Part shown: piece by piece, positions 8,831-17,942 of the stretch | Layout: every line of letters begins with the position of its first letter | Position numbering within the stretch: the stretch's first letter is position 1 | Source: Natronospirales bacterium | GTDB taxonomy: Bacteria > Pseudomonadota > Gammaproteobacteria > Natronospirales > JAIVGZ01 | Reading direction: 5' to 3' | Length of the DNA: 52,159 bases | Assembly (NCBI GenBank): GCA_020201335.1 | Contig: JAIVGZ010000035.1 | Coordinates: forward strand, 32,793-84,951 | Made by a program: the position numbers and the translations under genes | The notes under the pieces: model-generated | What the model was told of the DNA's origin: nothing | What the model saw: the letters and a program-made list of their open reading frames with translations, nothing else | Databases searched by the model: none

Positions 8831-9319
8831 TCAGCCGTCGGTAGCGGCCCGACGCGGGGCGTCGGCCGGCACCGAAAACTCGATTACTTCGGTCGCGCGA
8901 CGGGTGGCCGGTCGGCCATCCGCGTCGACGCCGGGCTCCCAGCGCCGTGCGTGCACGGCTGCGACAGCCTGTTCCTCGTAGTAGCCGGCCGGTGCGGCAC
9001 CGAACACCCGTACATCCGTGGCGCGCCCATCCGGTTGCACCGTGAAGGTCAGCTGCACAAAGCCATTAATGTCGCGCGCACCGATTTCAAACGGCGGCGG
9101 CAGGCGTAGTTCCGGACCCGCGTTCGGGTCAGGCAGGTCGCCGCGGGTGTCCCGGATCCACTCGGCAATATCGACACGCTGATGCGTCGGCAGCGGCGTC
9201 ACTTCGATGCCCTTGCGGAGCGACGCCGGCGTGACCCGCCCGTCGAAGAACTGCAGCCCGCCGATGAGCATTGCGAGCGTGACCAGCAGGCCAAGTATCC
9301 CGGAGATGATGAATCGCAC
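8831..9319 (-). CDS. TonB-family C-terminal domain protein
   Basis: 162 residues: one N-terminal membrane helix (about 2-22), a short linker with Pro, then a TonB-like domain from about 85: GFVQLTFTVQPDGRATDVRV, ..EEQAVAAVHARRWEPG. Such proteins span the periplasm; only a typical TonB energises receptors, and there is no proline-rich spacer, ExbB or receptor nearby. I chose GTG 9319 because frames further upstream run into the divergent gene. A TATCGT hexamer (9327-9332, this strand) lies seven bases upstream. Confidence 0.85.
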   Translation of the reverse strand: MRFIISGILGLLVTLAMLIGGLQFFDGRVTPASLRKGIEVTPLPTHQRVDIAEWIRDTRGDLPDPNAGPELRLPPPFEIGARDINGFVQLTFTVQPDGRATDVRVFGAAPAGYYEEQAVAAVHARRWEPGVDADGRPATRRATEVIEFSVPADAPRRAATDG

Positions 9320-9353
9320 TTTTCCAACGATACCACTGCAGTACACTCCGCCG

Positions 9354-9935
9354 ATGGAATTCTTCAATGCGTACCCGTGGGTGCTTCCGCTGGCCATCTT
9401 CCTCGGCCGCATCACAGACGTCACCTTGGGTACCTTCCGCACCATCGTCGTGTTCCGCGGCTACCGCGGACTGGCCGCATGCATCGGCTTCGTCGAAGTC
9501 GTTATCTGGACGCTCGCGTCCGCACAGGTGCTCGCGAACCTGGACCGCTGGTACCTGGTGATCGCTTACGCGGGCGGCTTCGGCGCCGGCAACTACGTCG
9601 GCATCTGGCTTGAGAGCAAGCTCGCGATGGGTAGCGAGATGGTGCGCGCGATTTCGTTCAAGGGCACCAGCCAGCTGGCGCAGACACTACGCGCAAATGG
9701 ATTCCGCCCCATTGAACTCGCGGGCAATGCCGGCGCGGGCCAGCCCTGCGAGGTGGTGCTCGTCGTTACGAAGCGCCGCCGGATGCGGCGCCTCATTTCG
9801 CTGATTGAGCAGGCCGACCCGGATGCCGTTTATTCGCTGTCCGACATCAAGCACATACACGAAGGCCCAAGCGACCTGCTGCTCAAAAAGCCGACAATCA
9901 ACTCCGGTTGGCGCGTGCTCGGCAAGCGCAAGTAA
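9354..9935 (+). CDS. UPF0316 / DUF2179-type membrane protein
   Basis: 193 residues. Three hydrophobic helices occur before residue 85 (PWVLPLAIFLGRITDVTLGT, FVEVVIWTLASAQV, YLVIAYAGGFGAGNYVG), followed by a soluble DUF2179-like domain with KGTSQLAQTLRANGFRPIE and VVTKRRRMRRLISLIEQADPDAVYS. The role of the family is not established. ATG 9354 follows a TACACT hexamer (9342-9347) by six bases and lacks a ribosome site. Confidence 0.88.
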   Translation: MEFFNAYPWVLPLAIFLGRITDVTLGTFRTIVVFRGYRGLAACIGFVEVVIWTLASAQVLANLDRWYLVIAYAGGFGAGNYVGIWLESKLAMGSEMVRAISFKGTSQLAQTLRANGFRPIELAGNAGAGQPCEVVLVVTKRRRMRRLISLIEQADPDAVYSLSDIKHIHEGPSDLLLKKPTINSGWRVLGKRK

Positions 9936-10343
9936 TCAGCTCGGCTCGAAACTCAGCGAAACCGAATTGATGCAGTAACGTAGACCGGTTGGTTCCGGCC
10001 CGTCGTCGAACACGTGCCCCAGATGTGCATCGCAGCGCGCGCACACCACCTCGGTGCGCACCATCCCGTGGCTGGTGTCACGCCGCTCAACCACGCGGTC
10101 ACCGGCAAGCGCTGAAAAGAAGCTCGGCCAGCCGCAATGCGCGTCGAATTTCGTGTCGGAGCGGAACAGCTCATTCCCGCAGCAGATGCATCGGTACACG
10201 CCGGTCTCGCGGTGCTCGACGAATTCGCCGCTGAACGGGGCTTCGGTACCAGCGTGCCGCGTTACCCGGTACGCGTCGGGGCTCAGCGCCTGCCGCCATT
10301 CCTCGTCGGACCGCTCGACCCGTTCGTCGCTACCGTGTCCCAC
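9936..10343 (-). CDS. msrB: Peptide-methionine (R)-S-oxide reductase MsrB
   Basis: 135-residue repair enzyme for methionine-R-sulfoxide. It has the two zinc-binding CxxC pairs (CICC and CARC), GWPSFF, and the catalytic cysteine in RYCINSVSL near the end. The GTG start overlaps the end of the FKBP gene by 14 bases, so the pair is probably co-expressed. Confidence 0.96.
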   Translation of the reverse strand: MGHGSDERVERSDEEWRQALSPDAYRVTRHAGTEAPFSGEFVEHRETGVYRCICCGNELFRSDTKFDAHCGWPSFFSALAGDRVVERRDTSHGMVRTEVVCARCDAHLGHVFDDGPEPTGLRYCINSVSLSFEPS

Positions 10344-10773
10344 TCCGCACCTCGAGCAGTTCGACGTCGAACACCAGCGTCGCGTTCGGAGGTATCACAT
10401 TGCCGGCACCGTTAGCGCCGTAACCGAGCCCGGGCGGAATGAACAGCAACCGTTGCCCGCCGACCTGCATACCCGCGACGCCCTGGTCCCAGCCCTTGAT
10501 CACGCGGCCAGCGCCTAACGGAAACGAGAACGGTTGCCCGCGGTCGCGCGAGCTGTCGAACTTTGTTCCGCGGCGGTCGACAGCTTCCGGGTCATACAGC
10601 CAGCCCGTGTAATGGACGACCGCCAGCATGCCGGCCTCCGCCGTTTCGCCGTCACCAACGCGCTGATCGACGACGGTGAGGTCCGAGACCACACCGTCGG
10701 GCAACGCCGCCGGTTCCTGTCCGGTACAGCCAGTCACGCACAGCACTGCGACAATCATCGGAAGCATTCGCAT
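10330..10773 (-). CDS. Lipoprotein FKBP-type peptidyl-prolyl isomerase
   Basis: 147 residues. The signal peptide ends in the lipobox VTGC, so the protein is a membrane-anchored periplasmic foldase. The FKBP domain includes [40 protein letters not shown] (read as separate strands), and [27 protein letters not shown]. An AGGAG site precedes ATG 10773, which I prefer over the adjoining GTG. It is the first gene of a pair with msrB. Confidence 0.93.
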   Translation of the reverse strand: MRMLPMIVAVLCVTGCTGQEPAALPDGVVSDLTVVDQRVGDGETAEAGMLAVVHYTGWLYDPEAVDRRGTKFDSSRDRGQPFSFPLGAGRVIKGWDQGVAGMQVGGQRLLFIPPGLGYGANGAGNVIPPNATLVFDVELLEVRSGTR

Positions 10774-10824
10774 CACCGTCTCCTATGGGCCCATCAAGAC
10801 TAGGATTATGCGATAATTTCGGGC

Positions 10825-12336
10825 ATGCAAGTCCTTGAACAATTACGCGGTATCCGCGCCACCAGCGGCGCCGCCGACACCCCCGGCCTGCCTGACGCCG
10901 TCATCACCCGCTTTGTAGACCGCGACCCCGCGCTCGCCGAAGCCGTCCGCGACGCGGCCGAGGCACACGCCGCGCTCCGGGCGGAGTTCCCGGACATCAT
11001 CGCACTACCGGAAGCGCAGCAGATCGCGGCGCTGCAGCAGGGGCTCGTCAACTTCTACGCCGCCGACGCGGTGAACCCGTTTGTCGCAATCGCCGCCCGC
11101 GGGCCATGGATCGTGACGAGCTGCGGTGCCGTCGTCCACGATTCCGGCGGATATGGCATGTTGGGGCTCGGGCACCATCCCGCGCCGGTCAACATGGCGA
11201 TGGCGCGCCCGCACGTGATGGCGAATGTGATGACCGCGAGCTACGCGCAACTGCGGTTCACCCGCGCGTTGAAGCGCGAGATTGGCCACGCGAGGGGCCA
11301 ATGTCCGTTCGCACGCTTCCTGTGCATGAACAGCGGTTCGGAAGCCGTTACTGTCGCCGCACGCATCGCCGACGTGAACACGAAGCTGATGACGGACCCA
11401 GGTGGTCGCCACGCAGGTAAGCCGGTGCGCCACATGACGCTGAAAGGGAGCTTCCACGGTCGTACCGACCGGCCCGCGCGGTACTCGGACTCCACCCGCG
11501 CGAGTTACGCGCAGCACCTCGCAAGTTTCCGTGACCATAATCTCGTCACGGTCCCGCCGAATGACGTCGCCGCGCTCGAAGCTGCGTTCGCGGCTGCCGA
11601 CCGCGACGGTGTATTCATCGAGGCTTTCTTCATGGAGCCGGTGATGGGCGAAGGCAACCCGGGCATGGGTGTATCCCCGGATTTCTATCGTGCGGCGCGG
11701 CGCCTGACGGCAGACCACGGCGCGCTGCTACTGGTTGACTCGATCCAGGCGGGTCTTCGCGCAACGGGCAACCTGTCGTTGGTCGATTACCCCGGATTCG
11801 AAGTATGCGAGGCCCCCGACCTCGAGGCCTATTCAAAAGCGTTAAACGCCGGCCAGTACCCGCTGTCGGTGCTGGCGCTGAACACCACGACCGCCGCGCT
11901 GTACCGCACCGGCATCTACGGAAATACGATGACCGCCAACCCGCGTGCGCTCGATGTCGCCGTCGCAGTACTCGATGCCATCACACCCGAGCTGCGCGAA
12001 AACATCCGCGCTCGGGGCCTCGAATTCGTAGAACGCTTTGAAGCACTGGCCGCGCGCATGGGCGGCGCGATTACGCGGGTACAAGGTACCGGGTTGCTGG
12101 TCTCGTGCGAACTCTCGAGCGACTTCAAATGCTTCGGCCTCGGCAGCACCGAGGAATGGCTGCGGCGCCACGGCATCGGCGTGATACACGGCGGACGCAA
12201 TTCGTTGCGATTCACGCCGCCGTTCACAATCACTTCCGATGAAGTCGCCATGGTCGTCGATGCGGTCGGTGCCGCGCTCGCCGACGGGCCGCGCCTGCAA
12301 GGCGCGGCGGAGGCCCGGACTGCCCGGGCCTCCTGA
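10825..12336 (+). CDS. Class-III PLP aminotransferase, substrate unknown
   Basis: 503 residues, longer than most of the family. Glycine-rich PLP phosphate site MNSGSEAVTVAARIA is near residue 170, SFHGRTDRPARYS near 214, the PLP aspartate in LLLVDSIQAGLR near 310, and the Schiff-base lysine in AYSKALNAGQ near 338. The usual D-E-x-x-T-G stretch is here D-S-I-Q-A-G, so it is a divergent branch. The general look is nearest to lysine-epsilon-aminotransferase-type enzymes, but I would not assign the substrate. A GATAAT hexamer ends seven bases before ATG 10825. Confidence 0.85.
   Translation: MQVLEQLRGIRATSGAADTPGLPDAVITRFVDRDPALAEAVRDAAEAHAALRAEFPDIIALPEAQQIAALQQGLVNFYAADAVNPFVAIAARGPWIVTSCGAVVHDSGGYGMLGLGHHPAPVNMAMARPHVMANVMTASYAQLRFTRALKREIGHARGQCPFARFLCMNSGSEAVTVAARIADVNTKLMTDPGGRHAGKPVRHMTLKGSFHGRTDRPARYSDSTRASYAQHLASFRDHNLVTVPPNDVAALEAAFAAADRDGVFIEAFFMEPVMGEGNPGMGVSPDFYRAARRLTADHGALLLVDSIQAGLRATGNLSLVDYPGFEVCEAPDLEAYSKALNAGQYPLSVLALNTTTAALYRTGIYGNTMTANPRALDVAVAVLDAITPELRENIRARGLEFVERFEALAARMGGAITRVQGTGLLVSCELSSDFKCFGLGSTEEWLRRHGIGVIHGGRNSLRFTPPFTITSDEVAMVVDAVGAALADGPRLQGAAEARTARAS
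12309..12333. terminator. Perfect 10-bp hairpin at a convergent gene end
   Basis: GGAGGCCCGG (12309-12318) pairs with CCGGGCCTCC (12324-12333) around ACTGC. The stem is within the last codons of the aminotransferase, next to its TGA, and 9 bases from the end of the converging M13 gene. No T-run, so a rho-assisted or bidirectional stop rather than a classic terminator. Confidence 0.55.
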
Positions 12337-12344
12337 CCCGACCC

Positions 12345-14378
12345 TCACCAGATCTTTACGCGCACATCTTCCGGGCGGTACATGCCGTCGCCTTCCTGCA
12401 CCCCGAACGCCTCGTAGAACTCAGGCATATTCGACAGCGGCCCGCGTACGCGGAACTCGCCTGGGGAATGCGGGCCGGTGACCAGCTGCCGGCGCAACGC
12501 TTCCTCGCGGTACATGATGCGCCACACCTGACCCCAACCGAGAAACACCCGCTGCGGCCCCGTGAAACCTTCGATGACCGGCGGTTCGCTGCCATTCAGC
12601 GAGCGCAGGTACGCGTGGTAAGACACGGTGAGCCCGCCGAGGTCGGCGATATTCTCGCCGAGCGACAGGCCGCCTTGGATGAATGCGCCTTCGATTGGCT
12701 CGTAGCCGCTGTATTGGTCAATCATCAGCTGCGCACGCGTGCCGAACTGCGCTTCGTCCTGCTCGCTCCACCAGTCGCGCAGGTTACCGTCACCGTCTGA
12801 ACGGCGGCCCTGGTCGTCAAAGCCGTGCGTGATCTCGTGGCCGATCACGCCGCCGATCGCACCGTAATTGACTGCGTCGTCGGCTTCGACGTTGAAGAAC
12901 GGCGGCTGCAGGATTGCTGCCGGGAACACGATTTCGTTCATAGTGGACAGGTAGTACGCGTTGACGGTCTGCGGCGTCATCAGCCACTCGTCGCGGTCAA
13001 CGGGCTGGCCGAGCCTATTCACCATACGCTCGTGCTCACATGCCGCGGAGCGGCGGATGTTGCCGACCAGGTCATCCGCGGCAATCTCGACGCACCCGTA
13101 GTCGCGCCAAACATCCGGGTAGCCAATCTTGGTGTTGAACTTGGCCAGCTTGGCCTGCGCTTCGACCTTGGTCTCGTCGCTCATCCATTCCAACGCGTCG
13201 ATTGCGACGCGAAATTCGGCGCGCAGATTTGCGACGAGCGCGTCCATGCGGGCTTTCGCCTCGGGCGGGAAGTGCCTGTCGACATATAGCTTTCCGACCA
13301 TGAAACCGAGCACGTTCTCGACAACCCCTACCCCGCGCTTCTCGCGCGCACGCATCTCAGGCTGCCCGCTGAGCGTGCGCCCGAAGAAATCGAAGTGCGC
13401 CGCGACGAACGGCTCCGGGAGATACGCTGCGTTGGTGCGCAACAGGTGGTACCGGTGATACGCCTGCCAGTCGGCGAGCGGCGCCTCGCGATAGAACGTT
13501 GCTGCGGACGCGACATAGTTGGGCTGCCGCACGACCACCTCGTCGATGCTGCCGACGCCGCCGGCCGCGAAGTATGCCGGCCAATCGAAGCCGGGCGCCG
13601 AGCCGGACAATTCGGCGACTGTCATCTTGTTGTAGGTCGCGTTGCGGTCGCGGTTTTGTATACGCGTCCAGTGGTCCCGCGCGATGCGTGTTTCGAGCAC
13701 CATAATGCGTGCTGCGGCATTGGCCCCGCCTTCAATCCCGGCGAGCTCGAACATCTGCGCGATGTGCGCCAGGTACTGCGTGCGCAATGTGCTGAAGCGC
13801 TCATCGTCATTCAGGTAGTAGTCGCGGTCCGGCATGCCGAGACCGGACTGCGTCAGAGAGGTGATGTATACATCGGACTGCTGAGGATCCTGCCAAACGT
13901 AGAAGCCGAATGGCGCGGTCGCCGTCAGCGGGTCGCCCCAGTACGCGACGAGGTCGTCGTGTGAACGCAGCGCGGCAATGCGGGCCAGGTCGGCCTCGAT
14001 CGGCGCGATGCCACGGGCCTCGATTGTTTCCGTATCCATGAACGAGCGGAACAAGTCGCCGACCTTCCGTGCATCGGAACCCTCAGCCGCGTCGGTCGCA
14101 GCCGCTTCGCGCACGATAGCCAGCACGTTCTCCTCGGCGGCCTCATTCAACGCATCGAAGCTACCCCAACGGGAGCGGTCGGCCGGGATCTCGTTGCTGG
14201 CGAGCCAGCCGCCGTTCACGAACCGGAAGAAGTCGTCCTGCGGCCGCACCGAGCGGTCCATGTTGGCCAGGTCGACCCCCAGTCCCAGCGGCCGCTCAGC
14301 CCGGGCCGGCGTACCTGAATCCGGCGCACACGCGACCACCATGCCTGCGCACAGCAGGCCCGCCATCACCCTTCTCAT
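12345..14378 (-). CDS. M13-family (neprilysin/PepO-like) metallopeptidase lipoprotein
   Basis: 677 residues. The signal peptide ends in lipobox VVAC, so a lipid-anchored periplasmic or surface oligopeptidase. M13 N-terminal domain starts with RPQDDFFRFVNGGWL. Zinc site: GHEITHGFDDQG near 513 and ENIADLGGL about 60 residues later; substrate-binding NAYY precedes the zinc helix. The protein ends VRVKIW, lacking the Cys-x-x-Trp of many animal enzymes, as is common in bacteria. It is downstream of and probably co-transcribed with no gene; the next gene on this strand starts 1.3 kb away and ends 22 bases before it. Confidence 0.95.
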   Translation of the reverse strand: MRRVMAGLLCAGMVVACAPDSGTPARAERPLGLGVDLANMDRSVRPQDDFFRFVNGGWLASNEIPADRSRWGSFDALNEAAEENVLAIVREAAATDAAEGSDARKVGDLFRSFMDTETIEARGIAPIEADLARIAALRSHDDLVAYWGDPLTATAPFGFYVWQDPQQSDVYITSLTQSGLGMPDRDYYLNDDERFSTLRTQYLAHIAQMFELAGIEGGANAAARIMVLETRIARDHWTRIQNRDRNATYNKMTVAELSGSAPGFDWPAYFAAGGVGSIDEVVVRQPNYVASAATFYREAPLADWQAYHRYHLLRTNAAYLPEPFVAAHFDFFGRTLSGQPEMRAREKRGVGVVENVLGFMVGKLYVDRHFPPEAKARMDALVANLRAEFRVAIDALEWMSDETKVEAQAKLAKFNTKIGYPDVWRDYGCVEIAADDLVGNIRRSAACEHERMVNRLGQPVDRDEWLMTPQTVNAYYLSTMNEIVFPAAILQPPFFNVEADDAVNYGAIGGVIGHEITHGFDDQGRRSDGDGNLRDWWSEQDEAQFGTRAQLMIDQYSGYEPIEGAFIQGGLSLGENIADLGGLTVSYHAYLRSLNGSEPPVIEGFTGPQRVFLGWGQVWRIMYREEALRRQLVTGPHSPGEFRVRGPLSNMPEFYEAFGVQEGDGMYRPEDVRVKIW

Positions 14379-14400
14379 ACTTGCCCCCTTTTGTCGCTGT

Positions 14401-15714
14401 CTAGTGGTAGCCGTGCAGTTCCCGCACCGGCTCGGCCGCTTCCTGCTCGACCTTCAGAGATTTATTCGTCACATCCGTGCCCAGCACGATGTTGGCGGTC
14501 CAGCTCTCACCGGCGCGCATCATCAGCGGCGCGGGTAACGCATCGATGTATGCATCCATGCTCACTTCCGGCAGTAGGCGCGACACCGCGTAGCGTGCCC
14601 GTTCACGCACTCGGATTTCACCGATGCGGTCACGCTGCCCCCAAGCGACGATGTAGTCATTTCCGGTCACGCCTGGGCCGGTGGGGTTATTGGTGACCGC
14701 AGTGTCCATCTGCACGCCGAAGCGGGCGCGCATCATCACGATCTCGAACAACATCGCGAGGTCTTCGCGCGTGCTTGAATAATTGTAAAAGACCGACGCG
14801 CTGTCGGGCGCGAAGAAGTCGGCGACGTGGCCTGGCGTGTAGGCGCGCTGCGCCGGGGTGGCCGTATCCCCGTGGAAGCGGACGCGCGCAAGCTGCCGCA
14901 TTTCCGCGGAGGCAAGCGGCATCAGCGAGGTCAGGTCGTCACTGACGATCGGCGTATGCACGCCCTGCCAGACCAACTGACCTGGTGCGCGGTTCGCCTG
15001 GCGCTCTGGCGGGAAATAATCATTCGCGTGCGCGAGCTCGTGGTACAGCAGCCGCGCGATGTTGATCAGAATATCTTCGATCGCGCGCGGTTGTTCCGCG
15101 CCGAACGGTACGCTCGAGAATGCCGACGCGTTGTCTTTCACGTAACGCCAGGGCATCGCAAACTGCAGATCGCTGCCGAAATCGCTGCGGAAATCCGGCG
15201 TATCCGGGATTGTCGCGCGCTCCGCGGGCGTCAACCAGATGAACTCGGGGTCAAGGTAGATCGCGCCAGTACGGGTCCAATAGAACGCAGGGCGCACATC
15301 GCTGCTGATCACAACGGCAGTGACGCCGCGCAGCAGCAGCAACATATCCGGGTGCATGTGCCCGAGCACTTCGCGGAAATTCGCGGCCATCCACGGGTGC
15401 GAAACCAGCACGCGGTCCATCACGTTCTCAATCGTCGGATTGCTGGTCGTGCCGCCGAGCAGCGGTAGTTCGCCGAAAGTACAGGACTCCACCCGAGTAT
15501 TCGAGAAGGTGCAGTCGGTGAGCCTGTTGGCGAATGGCGAACCTGGGTTCGCCGGCTGCGTTGCGCCCATCGGGAAGCGCACGACCTGCAGCCCATCGAA
15601 CATCGGTTTTTCCTGCGGGGACGGCGCAGGCGTCGACGAGCCGCCGGATCCGCCACAGGCCAGCAACAGGGCGCACAACGGCGCCAAAACGGTAAGGCGT
15701 GTGATTCTTATCAT
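14401..15714 (-). CDS. Lipoprotein with HELAH zinc-peptidase-like motif, family unknown
   Basis: 437 residues. Lipobox LLAC followed by a Gly/Ser-rich linker. A helix LLYHELAHANDYFP near residue 223 has the HExxH zinc signature with an Asp three residues later, and E in STREDLAMLFEI near 320 could be the third ligand. I do not recognise the family. It lies 22 bases upstream of the M13 peptidase gene in the same direction, so two lipid-anchored zinc-peptidase-like proteins are probably made together. Weak -10-like TACCGT lies eight bases before the start. Confidence 0.75.
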   Translation of the reverse strand: MIRITRLTVLAPLCALLLACGGSGGSSTPAPSPQEKPMFDGLQVVRFPMGATQPANPGSPFANRLTDCTFSNTRVESCTFGELPLLGGTTSNPTIENVMDRVLVSHPWMAANFREVLGHMHPDMLLLLRGVTAVVISSDVRPAFYWTRTGAIYLDPEFIWLTPAERATIPDTPDFRSDFGSDLQFAMPWRYVKDNASAFSSVPFGAEQPRAIEDILINIARLLYHELAHANDYFPPERQANRAPGQLVWQGVHTPIVSDDLTSLMPLASAEMRQLARVRFHGDTATPAQRAYTPGHVADFFAPDSASVFYNYSSTREDLAMLFEIVMMRARFGVQMDTAVTNNPTGPGVTGNDYIVAWGQRDRIGEIRVRERARYAVSRLLPEVSMDAYIDALPAPLMMRAGESWTANIVLGTDVTNKSLKVEQEAAEPVRELHGYH

Positions 15715-15828
15715 CTGTCTGTACGGTACCTCGGACGGGACTCAACTTGTGACTGCCGGACGGCGCCGGAGTTCCAAGTCTACTACGGCGCGTGTAGAGC
15801 CGGGAGCAATGGTCTAGAATCGACGGCG

Positions 15829-16449
15829 ATGCGTTATGGGGTTGTTTTCATGGTGTGCGCCGCCGCGGCCGCGGCCGGTTGCGCGACGGCGCCGCCCCAG
15901 CGTACCGAGAACATATGCGAGATCTTCGAGCACGAGCCCCGCTGGTATGACCATGCCCGGCGGTCAGAGGCGCGCTGGGGCACGCCGATATCGGTGCAGA
16001 TCGCGATCGTGAACCAGGAATCCAGCTTCCGCCACAATGTTCGACCGCCGCGTCCCCGGCTGTTCGGCTTCATCCCCCTGCCCCGCCGTTCGAGTGCGTA
16101 CGGTTATGCACAGGCACAGTCACCGGCTTGGTCGGACTACCTGCAGGCCACGGGCCGACGGGGCGCCCGCCGCGGCAACATCGCCGACGCGCTCGATTTC
16201 ATAGGCTGGTACAACGATGTCAGCAACCAACGCCTTGGAATAGCGAAAGCGAATGCGGAGCACCTGTACCTCGCGTACCACGAAGGACACGGCGGCTACT
16301 CGCGTTCGACCTACCGGAACAAGCCGCAGGTGGTCCGGGTCGCGCAGCGGGTCGGTCACCAGTCGCGGGCCTATGCAGAGCAACTGCCGGGTTGTGAGCG
16401 CAAGCTTCGCTGCCGGCGCTTCTACCAATTCTGGCCGTTCTGCCGCTGA
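15829..16449 (+). CDS. Lysozyme-like (SLT-type) lipoprotein
   Basis: 206 residues. The signal peptide ends in AAGC, a lipobox. The catalytic-type glutamate is in IAIVNQESSF near residue 64, followed by SSAYGYAQAQSPAWSDY and, near 145, LYLAYHEGHGGY, the pattern of a lytic transglycosylase-like fold acting on peptidoglycan. The C-terminus is basic and cysteine-containing (CERKLRCRRF). TAGAAT (15815-15820) ends eight bases before ATG. It is followed after 9 bases by the SRAP gene. Confidence 0.82.
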   Translation: MRYGVVFMVCAAAAAAGCATAPPQRTENICEIFEHEPRWYDHARRSEARWGTPISVQIAIVNQESSFRHNVRPPRPRLFGFIPLPRRSSAYGYAQAQSPAWSDYLQATGRRGARRGNIADALDFIGWYNDVSNQRLGIAKANAEHLYLAYHEGHGGYSRSTYRNKPQVVRVAQRVGHQSRAYAEQLPGCERKLRCRRFYQFWPFCR

Positions 16450-16458
16450 GCCGGCGAC

Positions 16459-17064
16459 ATGTGCGGACGCTATACGAATCGCGCCGCGGACCCGCCCCGC
16501 TACAACATTGCGCCGGGTACCGACTGCGTCGTGATCCGTCGCAACGCGTCCGGCGCGCCCGACTCCGGCCTGCTGCGTTGGGGCTTCGCTCCGCACTGGC
16601 TCCGGGACCCCGGCAAGGCCCAGATCAACGCCCGCGCCGAAACCGTTCACGAGAAGCCAATGTTCAAGACGGCGTTTCGTAACGGACGCTGCCTCGTACC
16701 GGCGGATGGTTGGTACGAATGGGCGCGCGACGGGGACAAGCGCCAGCCGTGGTTCTTCAGCATGGCCGACGAAACGCCGTTCGCGTTCGCTGGGCTCTGG
16801 ACCGGCAACACCTTCGCGATTATGACCACCGCCGCGAGCACTTTCGCAGAGCGTATCCACGCCCGCATGCCGGTGTTGCTGCGTGAGCGCGACTGGGACG
16901 AGTGGCTCGATGAACACCCGCAGGGGCCGGGTCGCCTGCAGTTTCTCTGCAGGACGTGGCAATCAGCCCCGCTGGCGGCATGGCCGGTCAGCCCACTGGT
17001 GAACCGGCCGCAACACGACGCGCCGGACTGCACCGAACCGACCGGTGACGCGCTGACCGCCTAG
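16459..17064 (+). CDS. SRAP (YedK/HMCES) family DNA-protein crosslink protein
   Basis: 201 residues. These proteins bind single-stranded DNA and form a covalent thiazolidine link between Cys2 and abasic sites, protecting them. Cys2 is present (MCGRYT), with YNIAPG, LRWGFAPHW, INARAET, the glutamate of DGWYEW (E87) and the histidine of ERIHARMPVLL (H134). Slightly short but complete. It follows the SLT-like lipoprotein gene and its last 4 bases overlap the converging XRE regulator. Confidence 0.94.
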   Translation: MCGRYTNRAADPPRYNIAPGTDCVVIRRNASGAPDSGLLRWGFAPHWLRDPGKAQINARAETVHEKPMFKTAFRNGRCLVPADGWYEWARDGDKRQPWFFSMADETPFAFAGLWTGNTFAIMTTAASTFAERIHARMPVLLRERDWDEWLDEHPQGPGRLQFLCRTWQSAPLAAWPVSPLVNRPQHDAPDCTEPTGDALTA

Positions 17065-17417
17065 CGTTTCACCGGGCGCAGCCTGCGCAACACGGCGAGC
17101 ACTGCTTGCTGACCGTCGCCGTCAAGCCGCGCATACCGGTCGAGTACCTCGCGCTCGTCGTTGGTCAAGGCTTCGTGGTATGCGGGCGTCGGGTACGCGG
17201 CGCGACTGCCGTCGGTGCCGCGGCCGGTGGCCAGCCACTCCACCGATACGCCAAGTAGCGTTGCGAGGCGCTGCAGGCGAGAGCCTCGTGGTGCCGTACC
17301 GTTCGGTTGCTCCCACTGGCTGCACGCGCTGCGCGTGACCTTCATCAGCTCGGCCAATTGGGACTGGGAAAGCCCGGCTTCCCGCCTGGCCGTGCGTATG
17401 CGCGCCGAGATGCTCAT
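17061..17417 (-). CDS. XRE-family transcriptional regulator
   Basis: 118 residues. An HTH of the Cro/C1 type covers residues 5-62: RIRTARREAGLSQSQLAELMKVTRSACSQWE (as separate helices) and LQRLATLLGVSVEWLATG. The C-terminal 45 residues look helical and are not a known ligand domain. Two direct repeats at 17420-17430 and 17436-17446 immediately before its start may be its own operator. Confidence 0.9.
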   Translation of the reverse strand: MSISARIRTARREAGLSQSQLAELMKVTRSACSQWEQPNGTAPRGSRLQRLATLLGVSVEWLATGRGTDGSRAAYPTPAYHEALTNDEREVLDRYARLDGDGQQAVLAVLRRLRPVKR

Positions 17418-17419
17418 CG

Positions 17420-17446
17420 CGCAACAGTTTAGGAACGCGACAGTTT
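17420..17446 (-). promoter_or_regulatory. Direct repeats, possible XRE operator
   Basis: CGCAACAGTTT (17420-17430) and CGCGACAGTTT (17436-17446) differ at one base and are 16 bases apart. They lie 3 bases upstream of the XRE start codon, where an autoregulatory site would block transcription. Confidence 0.45.
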
Positions 17447-17498
17447 CCCTTACAGGACAGATTCACTGGACGAAAACGGTATAGCAGGGCTGTCTGGG

Positions 17499-17939
17499 TC
17501 AGTCCTGGGAGGCGCTCATCACCTGGAATGTATAGCCGCCATCGGACGCAGCGCGGTACTCGAGCAACAGGTGGCCGGCGATATGGCCGTCCTCGACCGC
17601 GACATACAGGTGACGGTCAGACAGCACCCGGACCGAATCCTCGAGGTAGTAGAAGGTACCGCCCAGCACCGGCTCAATGGGGATCAGGTCCGGACGCCGC
17701 AGCAACGCGACCAATAACGGCTCAGGTACGGCGGCAGCGGGCGCGGCCGGTCGTGCGCTAGCCAGAGCCTGAAATTGCTCGACCAGCTGCTGGTGTCGCG
17801 TATGCGCATCGGTGAGCAAGTCGCGCTGCCGGTCGTACTGGACGGTCATCCAGCCCGCATAGACGGCTATCAGCACGGCGACGGCGATCCAAAGGACTGC
17901 CGAATTCTGGCGGCGGGTGTCGTTCACCGCACCAAGCAT
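17499..17939 (-). CDS. Single-pass membrane protein of unknown function
   Basis: 146 residues. One N-terminal membrane helix (about 14-32, VLWIAVAVLIAVYAGWMTV), a helical stretch rich in Gln and His (35-60) that may form a coiled coil, an Ala/Pro linker, then a soluble domain from about 70. It overlaps nothing and is only 3 bases downstream of the porin-like gene, so the two form an operon. I do not recognise the family. Confidence 0.7.
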   Translation of the reverse strand: MLGAVNDTRRQNSAVLWIAVAVLIAVYAGWMTVQYDRQRDLLTDAHTRHQQLVEQFQALASARPAAPAAAVPEPLLVALLRRPDLIPIEPVLGGTFYYLEDSVRVLSDRHLYVAVEDGHIAGHLLLEYRAASDGGYTFQVMSASQD

Positions 17940-17942
17940 ACT

